Positions 37,031 through 44,315 of a DNA stretch of 64,000 nucleotides are shown in pieces. The stretch is taken from positions 1,240,001 to 1,304,000 of the forward strand of contig CAVQYZ010000002.1 of assembly GCA_963718405.1 (NCBI GenBank), given 5' to 3'. The notes under the pieces were generated by a model. That model had not been told where the DNA came from. It worked only from the letters and a program-made list of their open reading frames with translations, and ran no database searches. Position numbers and translations under genes: made by a program. Source of the DNA: Bog-756 sp963718405 (lineage in GTDB: Bacteria > Actinomycetota > Acidimicrobiia > Acidimicrobiales > RAAP-2). Numbering within the stretch: position 1 is the stretch's first letter; each line of letters begins with the position of its first letter.

Positions 37031-38695
37031 TCACCGTGGCGCCGCCCGGACCACCTTGCGACCCAAGAGCTCGCGGGCATGACGACGCGCCGAGGGGCTG
37101 GCCGGGCTGCCCGACAGCATCCGGCTGAGCTCGATCACCCGGCCGTCCTTGTCGAGCATGGACACCTCGGTCCGGGTCCGGCCCGACCGTTCAGACTTCT
37201 GTACCTGGATCTGATGGTCGGCAAGGGCCGCCACCTGAGCCAGGTGGGTGACCACCAGTACCTGGGCATGGTGGCTGAGCTCGGCCAGGGACGATCCCAC
37301 CGCTATCGCGGCGGCGCCGCCGACTCCGGCGTCCACCTCGTCGAACACCATGACCCCACGGGTGTCGGCGGTGGCCAACCGTATGGCCAACATGGTCCGG
37401 GCCAGCTCGCCACCGGAGGCGGCCTTGGCCACCGGCTGCGGTGGTTCGCCGGCATTGGCTCCGAGGAGGAAGGTCACCTGATCGCCCGGCCCCGGACCCT
37501 CGACGGCGATGGTGAACGTGGCCGACGGCATGGCCAGCTCCCGTAGGGCGGTCTGTATCTGTCCGGCCATGCGGGGCGCGGCCTTCCGGCGGGCTTTGGC
37601 CACCGCGGCTTCGGCCGCCTCCAGGTCGGCGCGTGCGGCCTCGATCTCCCCGTCCAACTCCGCGGCCCGGCGCTCCTGGGCTTCGATGGCGTCGAGTTGG
37701 GCTCGGGCGCCGGCGGCGAAGGACAGGACTTCGCCCAGGTCGTCCCCGTACTTGCGCTCGAGTTGGTGGAGCAGCTGCCGGCGGGCACGGATGGCCTCCA
37801 GGCGTTCGGGGTCGTCCTCCCAGGTCTCCACCACCGAGCGCAGCTCCGTGCTCAGATCCGAGATGGAGGCCATGGCCGCCCGCACGCCGGTCTCGATGGA
37901 GGCCAGCGGGCCCCGGCCGGCCAGTGAGCGCGACGCCTCGGCCAGCCGTTCGAGGGCACTGGAGTCGCCCTCCCCGGCGAGGGAGTCCAAGGCTGCGCCA
38001 GCAGCCTGGCGATGCGAGGCCGCCGCGGCGAGCCGGTCCTCTTCTGCCTCCAGCCGGCGGTCCTCGTCGGGGTCCTCGATGGCTGCCGCGGCGATCTCGT
38101 CCAGTTGGTAGGTGAGTAGGTCGACCTCCCTGGCCCGCTGCCGGGCGTCACCCCCGAGCTGCGCGCTCTCGCCCTCGAGCCGGCGCATGGCGGCCCGGGC
38201 GGACTCGAGCGGCCCCAGCTCCACCTGGCCGAAGGCGTCGAGGGCCCTCCGTTGGGCATCGGTGTGGACCAGTGACCGGTGCTGGTGTTGGCCGTGCAGT
38301 TCGACCAGTCCCACCGCCACCTCGGACAAGGCCGCAATCGACGCCATCCGGCCGTTGATCCAGGCCTTCGACCGGCCACCGCGGACCACCGATCGGGCCA
38401 GGATGATCTCGTCGCCGTCGTCGGGATCCCCGTCGTGCTCGTGGGCGGCGGTGGACGGGCTCTCGGCGGCGAGGAACCGGCCCTCGACGAGAGCCTCGTC
38501 GCTTCCCGCCCGCACCAGGGAGGGGTCGGCCCGTCCCCCCAGCAGGAGGCCGATGGCCTCGACCAAAAGCGTCTTGCCGGCGCCGGTCTCGCCGGTGAGG
38601 GCGGTCATCCCCGGGGAGAGCGAGATGGTGACGTCATCGATCACTCCGAGGTTGCGCACCCGGAGCTCGACCAGGACGGGACCGAGCGTGCCCAC
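37031..38695 (-). CDS. recN: DNA repair protein RecN
   Basis: The 554-residue SMC-like ATPase acts in double-strand break repair. Walker A 'GETGAGKT' is near residue 36, and the central coiled coil is interrupted near 'LERKYGDDLGEVL'. The signature 'ASGGELARTMLAI' and Walker B 'VMVFDEVDAGVGG' follow. It is the downstream partner of nadK, four bases away, as in many bacteria. The C-terminal end 'RHARELLGRKV' is typical. Confidence 0.97.
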   Translation of the reverse strand: MGTLGPVLVELRVRNLGVIDDVTISLSPGMTALTGETGAGKTLLVEAIGLLLGGRADPSLVRAGSDEALVEGRFLAAESPSTAAHEHDGDPDDGDEIILARSVVRGGRSKAWINGRMASIAALSEVAVGLVELHGQHQHRSLVHTDAQRRALDAFGQVELGPLESARAAMRRLEGESAQLGGDARQRAREVDLLTYQLDEIAAAAIEDPDEDRRLEAEEDRLAAAASHRQAAGAALDSLAGEGDSSALERLAEASRSLAGRGPLASIETGVRAAMASISDLSTELRSVVETWEDDPERLEAIRARRQLLHQLERKYGDDLGEVLSFAAGARAQLDAIEAQERRAAELDGEIEAARADLEAAEAAVAKARRKAAPRMAGQIQTALRELAMPSATFTIAVEGPGPGDQVTFLLGANAGEPPQPVAKAASGGELARTMLAIRLATADTRGVMVFDEVDAGVGGAAAIAVGSSLAELSHHAQVLVVTHLAQVAALADHQIQVQKSERSGRTRTEVSMLDKDGRVIELSRMLSGSPASPSARRHARELLGRKVVRAAPR

Positions 38696-38699
38696 CTCG

Positions 38700-39524
38700 T
38701 TACCGGTCGGCCAAGTGGAATTTGGCCCGCAGGATGGCGTGGAAGTCGCGGGCCCCGAAGGTGATCAGGCGGGCCGGTTGGCCACCTTCACCGCACTCCA
38801 CGGTGGCGCCGGGCTCGAGGGGGCACACACTGACCCCGTCCACCACCAACACCGCCGCCCGGGGCTCGAGCACCTCGAGCCGTAGGCGCTCGGCGGGGTC
38901 GAGCACCAGGGGCCGGTCGAAGAGCATGTGGGGGGAGACCGGAGTCACCACGATGGCTCGCAGCCGTGGGGACAGCACCGGCCCCCGGGCCGAGAGGTTG
39001 TAGGCGGTGGACCCGGTGGGCGTGCAGACCAGCAGTCCGTCGGTGGCGTAGGTGACAAAGGGGCGGTCGTCGATCGAGGTGGCGATGCGGACGGTGTGCC
39101 CGGGGACGGTCTTCTCCACCGTGGCCTCGTTGAGCGCCATGCGCCGGGCCACCACCTCGCCGTCCGCCGACCGGACCACCACCTCGAGGGTCATCCGTTC
39201 CTCGACCTGGTACGTGCCGGCCAGGAAGGCGGCCAGCGCCTCCTCCAGGCCGTCGGGTTCCACCTGGGTGAGATAGCCGAGCCGGCCGATGTTGACACCC
39301 AGGACCGGCACCCCGGCGCCCAGGGCGGCCACCACGGCCCGAAGCAACGTGCCGTCTCCTCCCATGCTCACCACCAGATCGGCTCCGTCGATCGACACCG
39401 AACCGTCCTCTGCCACCGCCGAGATGGACGAGTGGCCCTGTTCGGCCAACCAGGTGACGGCCCGCTCAGCCAGCAGAGCGGCATCGGAACGGTCGGGACG
39501 GGTATAGAAGGCGATCAGGGCCAT
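38700..39524 (-). CDS. nadK: NAD kinase
   Basis: The 274-residue kinase phosphorylates NAD to NADP. The catalytic motif 'SMGGDGTLLRAV' is near residue 53, with 'GVNIGRLGYLTQ', 'LNEATVEK' and 'DGLLVCTPTGSTAYNLSA'. Length and order match bacterial PpnK. It lies between tlyA and recN, an arrangement shared with M. tuberculosis (Rv1694-Rv1696). Confidence 0.97.
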   Translation of the reverse strand: MALIAFYTRPDRSDAALLAERAVTWLAEQGHSSISAVAEDGSVSIDGADLVVSMGGDGTLLRAVVAALGAGVPVLGVNIGRLGYLTQVEPDGLEEALAAFLAGTYQVEERMTLEVVVRSADGEVVARRMALNEATVEKTVPGHTVRIATSIDDRPFVTYATDGLLVCTPTGSTAYNLSARGPVLSPRLRAIVVTPVSPHMLFDRPLVLDPAERLRLEVLEPRAAVLVVDGVSVCPLEPGATVECGEGGQPARLITFGARDFHAILRAKFHLADR

Positions 39525-39532
39525 GGCTCTGC

Positions 39533-40381
39533 CTATCCGCTCGGGTGCAGTCGGTGGGCTTCGGCGACGGCGGCGTCCAGGAGGCCGGCAGGCTCGGTGG
39601 TGGCACCGGGTCCGTCGACCGCTGAGCCGCGGTCGGTGCGGGCGTGCAGGAGGTACTCGACGTTGCCGGCGGAACCGGTGATCGGTGAAGGCATGGCCCC
39701 CATGATGACTGCTCCGGCGGCCTGGAGCGCGTCTGTCACCTCGGAGAGGACCCGGCGGTGGACCTCCGGGTCACGGATGATGCCCCGGCCGCGGGAGGCT
39801 TCGATCCGTCCCGCCTCGAACTGGGGCTTCACCAGGATGACCACGGGCGCCCCGGGGACCGCTATCTCACCGACCAGGACCGGCACGGCCCGGGTCACCG
39901 ATATGAACGAGAGGTCGGCGGTCACCAGGTCCACCGGGGAGCCACCGACGGCCTCCTTGGTCAGGTGGCGGACGTCCAGGCGCTCGAGGTTGGTCACCCG
40001 GGGGTCACTGCGAAGTCGCTGGTGGAGTTGGCCGTGGCCCACGTCGACAGCCACCACCGATGACGCCCCGGCCTGCAACAGGCAGTCGGTGAAGCCGCCG
40101 GTCGAAGCGCCGGCGTCGAGCGCCCGCAGGCTGCCGGGGTCGATGGCGAATCGATCCAGGGCGGCATGGAGTTTTTCGCCTCCGCGCCCGACGAACCGCG
40201 GGGGCGGCCCGGACAGCTCGATGGGCTCGTCGGCGGCGACCAGCCGGGCCGCTTTGTCGGCCATCGAGCCCGAGACCAGCACCGCGCCCCGTTCGATCAG
40301 CGCCACAGCTTGGGCCCGGGTTTCCACCAGGCCCCGCTCCACCAGGGCCCGGTCGAGGCGCCGCCTTGCCGACCGGGTCAG
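39533..40381 (-). CDS. tlyA: TlyA-type rRNA 2'-O-methyltransferase
   Basis: TlyA methylates rRNA riboses using SAM. The S4 domain covers about residues 1-65 ('RRRLDRALVERGLVETR', 'ALIERGAVLVSG'). The RrmJ-like methyltransferase follows, with SAM motif 'ALDAGASTGGFTDCLL' and 'VDLVTADLSFIS'. The K-D-K-E catalytic set appears present, with the late Lys in 'VILVKPQFEAG'. The first GTG (40342) would cut the first S4 helix. Reading back in frame, a CTG at 40381 overlaps the stop of the upstream gene (CTGA) and restores the usual N-terminus, giving 282 residues. I take CTG as the probable start. Confidence 0.9.
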   Translation of the reverse strand: MTRSARRRLDRALVERGLVETRAQAVALIERGAVLVSGSMADKAARLVAADEPIELSGPPPRFVGRGGEKLHAALDRFAIDPGSLRALDAGASTGGFTDCLLQAGASSVVAVDVGHGQLHQRLRSDPRVTNLERLDVRHLTKEAVGGSPVDLVTADLSFISVTRAVPVLVGEIAVPGAPVVILVKPQFEAGRIEASRGRGIIRDPEVHRRVLSEVTDALQAAGAVIMGAMPSPITGSAGNVEYLLHARTDRGSAVDGPGATTEPAGLLDAAVAEAHRLHPSG

Positions 40382-40950
40382 CCGGCCGACCTGGAACCGG
40401 CTGCCGGAGCCTTCTTGGCGGCAGTCTTCTTGGCCGGAGCCTTCTTCACCGCGGTCTTCTTGGCCGGGCTCTTCTTGGCCGGGCTCTTCTTGGCCGGAGC
40501 CTTCTTGGCCGGAGCCTTCTTGGCCGGAGCCTTCTTGGCCGGAGCCTTCTTAGCGGCGCTCTTCTTCGCCGCCGACTTCTTCCCCGGGGCCCTCTTGGCT
40601 GCAGCCTTGGTGGCCTTGTGGGCGGCACTTCTGGCATCCGCCGTGGCCGCCCGGCCGGCATCGGCGGTGCGGGAGAGAAACGCCGCCACCTGCTTGGACA
40701 GGTCCTCGATATTGGTCACACCCATGGCGTCCAGCTGGTGGGACACCTCCTGTCGCACCTGGGCGGCGAAGGCCTCGCTTCCCTTGCGGCTGCGCTCGAT
40801 CAGCTCATCGACCTTGGCCCGGGCGTCACTGCTCTGGAACTCGCCGCTCTTGACCAGCTCCTGGACGAGCTCTTCGGCACGGGCGCGGGTGATGGTGGTG
40901 AAGGAGATCCCCGCATCGAGGTACTTCTGGAAGGCATCCTTGTTGACCAT
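40378..40950 (-). CDS. histone H1-like protein with Lys/Ala/Pro tail
   Basis: The 190-residue protein has an N-terminal alpha-helical part ('KDAFQKYLDAGISF', 'LIERSRKGSEAFAAQVRQEV', 'IEDLSKQVAAFL') resembling the phasin/PhaF-like group. The tail from about residue 115 is a run of AKKAP/AKKSP pentapeptides, like eukaryotic histone H1 or PhaF. Such tails bind DNA. The ATG at 40950 follows AGGGTGAA at good spacing. That ribosome binding site lies in a hairpin (see 40955-40993). The gene overlaps tlyA by four bases. The tail length may vary, because its DNA is a 15-base repeat. Confidence 0.85.
   Translation of the reverse strand: MVNKDAFQKYLDAGISFTTITRARAEELVQELVKSGEFQSSDARAKVDELIERSRKGSEAFAAQVRQEVSHQLDAMGVTNIEDLSKQVAAFLSRTADAGRAATADARSAAHKATKAAAKRAPGKKSAAKKSAAKKAPAKKAPAKKAPAKKAPAKKSPAKKSPAKKTAVKKAPAKKTAAKKAPAAGSRSAG
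40428..40560. repeat. 15-base tandem repeats encoding the Lys-Ala-Pro tail
   Basis: Units related to CTTCTTGGCCGGAGC recur about nine times on the plus strand. They encode AKKAP/AKKSP in the histone-like gene. Slippage could alter the tail length without shifting frame, because the unit is five codons. Confidence 0.8.
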
Positions 40951-40954
40951 GCAG

Positions 40955-40993
40955 TTCACCCTACCTGCACTTCTTCCGGGCAGAAAGGGTGAA
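40955..40993 (-). promoter_or_regulatory. hairpin sequestering the ribosome binding site of the histone-like gene
   Basis: In the minus-strand leader, TTCACCCT (40993-40986) pairs perfectly over eight bases with AGGGTGAA (40962-40955). The latter is the ribosome binding site just before the ATG at 40950. CTGC/GCAG adds four more pairs inside, with an 11-base loop. The folded RNA would block initiation until opened. Confidence 0.6.
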
Positions 40994-41032
40994 TTCGGTG
41001 GAGGGCGGCCGGACCGGCGGGGTTGGCGGGGC

Positions 41033-41842
41033 TCAGCCGACCAGGGTGTGGACCATGGTGACGAAGTCGGGGAAACGTGCCGCCACCGGCACGTCGAATC
41101 CGCTTGACGTCGCCGGGGTCACCCCCGAGTCCACCAGTCCGAAGGGGACGTCGAGGAGCTGAGCCAGTGCACCGTCCGTGCGGGGCTGGTCCCCGATCAT
41201 CACCACCGATGAGTCTCCGTTGGCGAATCCGAAGGCCCTCCTCATCAGTGCGGCCATCGGCTCGTGGGGCTTGCCGGCGATCAGGGGCTTGACCCCCGAG
41301 GCGGTGGCGACGGCGGCGAGGATGGAACCGGCGCCCGGCATGAGCCCCTCCGGGGTGGGATGGGTGGGGTCCTCATTGGTGGCCACCAGCCTCCCGGTGG
41401 AACGGGCCACGGTGGCAGTCGATGCCAGCGCACCGAAATCGAACGACCGGGTCCAGCCCACCATGGCGGCATCGGCCTTGTCGCCGTCGGTGACCTTCAC
41501 CGAGCGTGCCTCCAGGGCCTGGAGGATTCCTTCCTCCCCGAGGACCTTGACCGACTGACCGGGCTCGATCAGGGCGGCGGCGGCCCCGGCCGAAGTGACC
41601 AGATCGGCATCCGAGGCTGTGACCCCCATCCGTTCCAGACGGGCCAACAGCTCGGTGGTGGTGGGGGCCGAGTTGTTGGTGGCGAAGACCACCCGGACGT
41701 CCCGGTCCCGGAGTGCCGCGATGGCTTCACTCACCTTGCCGATGGGATCGCCGGACAGCCAGATGACACCGTCGAGGTCGATGATCCAGAGCTTGGCCGA
41801 AGCGAAGGCCTCGGCCGAAGGTGAAGATGCCGCCTTGGTCAT
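41033..41842 (-). CDS. HAD-superfamily phosphatase (NagD/class IIA type)
   Basis: The 269-residue protein has the HAD nucleophile motif 'IIDLDGVIWLSG' near residue 20, 'VFATNNSA' (motif II), the lysine in 'LIAGKPHEP' and 'VMIGDQPRTDGALA' (motif IV). The class IIA cap domain lies between motifs II and III. Enzymes of this group remove phosphate from small metabolites. The start overlaps the desaturase stop by four bases (ATGA), and it is followed by the histone-like gene. An Rv1692-like HAD gene is found at the same place near tlyA in M. tuberculosis. Confidence 0.9.
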   Translation of the reverse strand: MTKAASSPSAEAFASAKLWIIDLDGVIWLSGDPIGKVSEAIAALRDRDVRVVFATNNSAPTTTELLARLERMGVTASDADLVTSAGAAAALIEPGQSVKVLGEEGILQALEARSVKVTDGDKADAAMVGWTRSFDFGALASTATVARSTGRLVATNEDPTHPTPEGLMPGAGSILAAVATASGVKPLIAGKPHEPMAALMRRAFGFANGDSSVVMIGDQPRTDGALAQLLDVPFGLVDSGVTPATSSGFDVPVAARFPDFVTMVHTLVG

Positions 41843-43038
41843 TCGGCGGTGTGCTCGGAGGATCCCTGTTCGTTCGAGGTCAGCCGCGATCCCTTCCGGG
41901 TCCGGCGGGTGGCCGCTGCCAGCTGGTCGGCCGACTCCAGTACCCGTGAGATCAATCCGGAAAGGTGGGAGAGGGGTTCGGTCGGTGGCTCGGCGGGGGC
42001 CTCGGTGTGCTCGGCTTCCGGTGTCGAGGCCGCCGAGGCCTCTGGCGCCGGGTCGAGAGCCTCGGCGGACGGCGCCATGGGCCGGGCACTGAGGTCGGCG
42101 ATGCGTTCACCGGTCATCTTCGCCGCCCGCTCCCAGTAGGAACGGAACATGCCGATGTCGAAGGCGCCGTCGCGCACCCGGGCCTGGTCGAGCAGCCGGG
42201 CCGGCGGGTCCTTCAGATCGCGAACCACCCCGATGGCGGCGAGGGCCCGGAGCCCGTACCAGGTCGGGTCGATCTCCCACCAGGTGAAGCCCTGTCGAGC
42301 TGATGCCGGGAGGTAGTGGTGGTTGTTGTGCCACCCCTCTCCCCCGGTGACCAAAGCGATGATCATGGAGTTCCGGCTGGTGTCCGGGGTGGCGTAGCGG
42401 CGTCGGCCCATCAGGTGGGCCATGGAGTTGACCAGGAACGTCCCGTGCCACAACAGCACGGTGGAGAGGAAGAACCCGATCACAAGTCCACCCCATCCGC
42501 CGATGGCCAAGCAGGCCAGGGCCAACACCCAGGGTCCGAGCCACGCCGTCCGCTCCACGAGCCGGAGCTCGGGGTAGGCGGAGAAGTCCTTGATGGCGGT
42601 GAGATCGGTGTCCTTGTACTTGGTGGAGAGGATCCAACCGACGTGGCTCCACCAGAATCCGTCCCGGGGAGAGTGGACGTCATCGTCGAGGTCGGTGAAG
42701 CGGTGGTGCAACCGGTGGTGGCTGGCCCACCACAGCGGTCCCTTCTGGACAGCGGTGGTACCACCGACGGCCATGAGGAACTGGGGCACCCGACCCATGC
42801 GATAGCTGCGATGGGAGAAGTACCGGTGATAGCCGGCGGTGATGAAGAACATCCGGGTCACGTACAGCACGGCGCAGAGCACCCAGTCCTGCCAGGTGAC
42901 CACCACGAAGAAGGCCGCCAGGGGAGCCAGATGTACGGCGAAGAAGGGGATGGCCGCCAACCAGTCGGTCCTGTCGACGGACCCGTCCACCGCCTCGGGT
43001 TTCGGGGCGCCTGGCGGCGCGGTAGCGGCTGCGGTCAT
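41839..43038 (-). CDS. acyl-CoA desaturase (delta-9 type fatty acid desaturase)
   Basis: The 399-residue membrane enzyme introduces a double bond using a di-iron site. The three histidine boxes are 'HRYFSH' (about residue 75), 'HHRLHH' (about 110) and 'HNNHH' (about 240). Four hydrophobic segments flank them. The N-terminal 20 residues are Ala/Pro-rich, and the last 110 residues are a low-complexity, Glu/Ala/Pro-rich tail not needed for catalysis. No fused cytochrome b5 or ferredoxin domain is seen, so an external electron donor is required. Confidence 0.93.
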   Translation of the reverse strand: MTAAATAPPGAPKPEAVDGSVDRTDWLAAIPFFAVHLAPLAAFFVVVTWQDWVLCAVLYVTRMFFITAGYHRYFSHRSYRMGRVPQFLMAVGGTTAVQKGPLWWASHHRLHHRFTDLDDDVHSPRDGFWWSHVGWILSTKYKDTDLTAIKDFSAYPELRLVERTAWLGPWVLALACLAIGGWGGLVIGFFLSTVLLWHGTFLVNSMAHLMGRRRYATPDTSRNSMIIALVTGGEGWHNNHHYLPASARQGFTWWEIDPTWYGLRALAAIGVVRDLKDPPARLLDQARVRDGAFDIGMFRSYWERAAKMTGERIADLSARPMAPSAEALDPAPEASAASTPEAEHTEAPAEPPTEPLSHLSGLISRVLESADQLAAATRRTRKGSRLTSNEQGSSEHTAE

Positions 43039-43133
43039 GAGCGGTTTTGCCGTCTACCGGCGGTACGCGGGCCATGGTACCCGAAGGGCCAGGCTCAAAG
43101 GGGTGGTGCAGCCAAAGTTCATCAGCCCGTAAC

Positions 43134-44210
43134 TCATGTGACGTACAGGTCGCCGTTGGACCCCTTGGCCACAGGGATCGGGGTGAGGCCCCGGGTGGCG
43201 GGACCCCGGATCAGTCCTCCCGTCTCGGCGTTGAACTCCGAGCCGTGGCACGGGCAGGCGATGATCTTGGCGGCCCGCTGGTAGGCCACCGTGCAACCGG
43301 CGTGGGGGCAGACGGCGTCGAAGGCCACGAAATCGTCGGCCGTCTGCTGGATCACCAGTGAGGGGTTGCCGGTGTTGGGATCGGTGAAGGCCGCCGAGCC
43401 TCCGACCGGTACGCCGGACGAGGAGCCGATGGCCGTGCCCTTCGGAGTGGTGGTGGTGGTGCCGGCCGTGGTGGTGGGCGAGGCCGAACCGGCCGTGGTC
43501 GTGGTGGTGGACGATCCCGAGGGAGCGCCGCCCAGGGTGGGAGTGGTGCTGTCGGCGACGTTCGAGGTGCGCCCGGCCAGTCGTCCGAGCCCGGCGGCCA
43601 GACCAGCGGCCACCACCACGGCCCCGGCCACCAGGGCCGCCACCGCACCGGTGGACAGGACCAGGCGCCGCGGTACGGCTCCGTCCCGGGCCTCGGCCGG
43701 CTCCCGTGGCCTGGAGGCCAGCCAGGTGTCGAGAGCGGGGGCGCCCGCCGCCCCGGCCAGGGCCACCGGGGTCCAGGCGAAGAAGAAGACGATGTCCGAT
43801 CCGGTGAAGTACGGCGACGAGTGGAAACTGATGGTGAGGAAGAGCCCGAAGGACAGGACCATGCCGGCCACGGCGGCCACCCGCATCAACAGGCCGACCA
43901 GTATCCCGAGCCCGATGGCCACCTCCCCCACGGCGATCACCGCTCCCACCGGCGAGGCGATGGGCAAGAGGTGGGTGATCAGAGCGTGGATGGGGCTGGA
44001 GTGGCTGGCCCCCACCAACTGGGCGTGGATGGAGATGGGGCTGGCGGCCTGGAAGAACTGGGGGTTGGCCAACTTCTGGAGGCCGGCGTAGAAGAAGGTC
44101 ACCCCGAGGAAGAGGCGGAGGGGCATCAGCACCCATCCGGTAGGCACCGCTCCGTCCGGCCCCTTCACCGACCACATGGAGGCCGGGCCACCTGTACCGT
44201 CCGAGGTCAC
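43134..44210 (-). CDS. DoxX-Rieske [2Fe-2S] fusion protein
   Basis: This 358-residue protein combines two modules. Residues about 20-165 are a four-helix DoxX/DoxD-type membrane domain ('LRLFLGVTFFYAGLQKLANPQFF', split here by normal loops). Then comes 'VPRRLVLSTGAVAALVAG', a twin-arginine-like motif before a membrane helix, and a Thr/Ser/Gly linker. The last 95 residues form a Rieske domain with 'VCPHAGCTV' and 'CPCHGSEFN', the full four-ligand and disulfide set. DoxD is the small subunit of thiosulfate:quinone oxidoreductase in archaea. Electron transfer to or from quinone is likely, but the donor is unknown. The start at 44210 has an alternative at 44177. Confidence 0.9.
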   Translation of the reverse strand: MTSDGTGGPASMWSVKGPDGAVPTGWVLMPLRLFLGVTFFYAGLQKLANPQFFQAASPISIHAQLVGASHSSPIHALITHLLPIASPVGAVIAVGEVAIGLGILVGLLMRVAAVAGMVLSFGLFLTISFHSSPYFTGSDIVFFFAWTPVALAGAAGAPALDTWLASRPREPAEARDGAVPRRLVLSTGAVAALVAGAVVVAAGLAAGLGRLAGRTSNVADSTTPTLGGAPSGSSTTTTTAGSASPTTTAGTTTTTPKGTAIGSSSGVPVGGSAAFTDPNTGNPSLVIQQTADDFVAFDAVCPHAGCTVAYQRAAKIIACPCHGSEFNAETGGLIRGPATRGLTPIPVAKGSNGDLYVT

Positions 44211-44315
44211 CGGAACTCACTCATCGTCGGCACGTTACTGCCAGATCCGATGGCGGCGTGGTCGCCCGCAGCGGGCGGACTCCGGTCTGCGGTGGCGGCG
44301 TGCCAGCATGTCCGG

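Noticed and set aside
43821..44315. 165-codon upstream extension of the O-acyltransferase frame
   Set aside because: It lies antisense to the DoxX-Rieske gene, is rich in Gly/His/Arg/Gln, and the catalytic domain starts well after ATG 44316.
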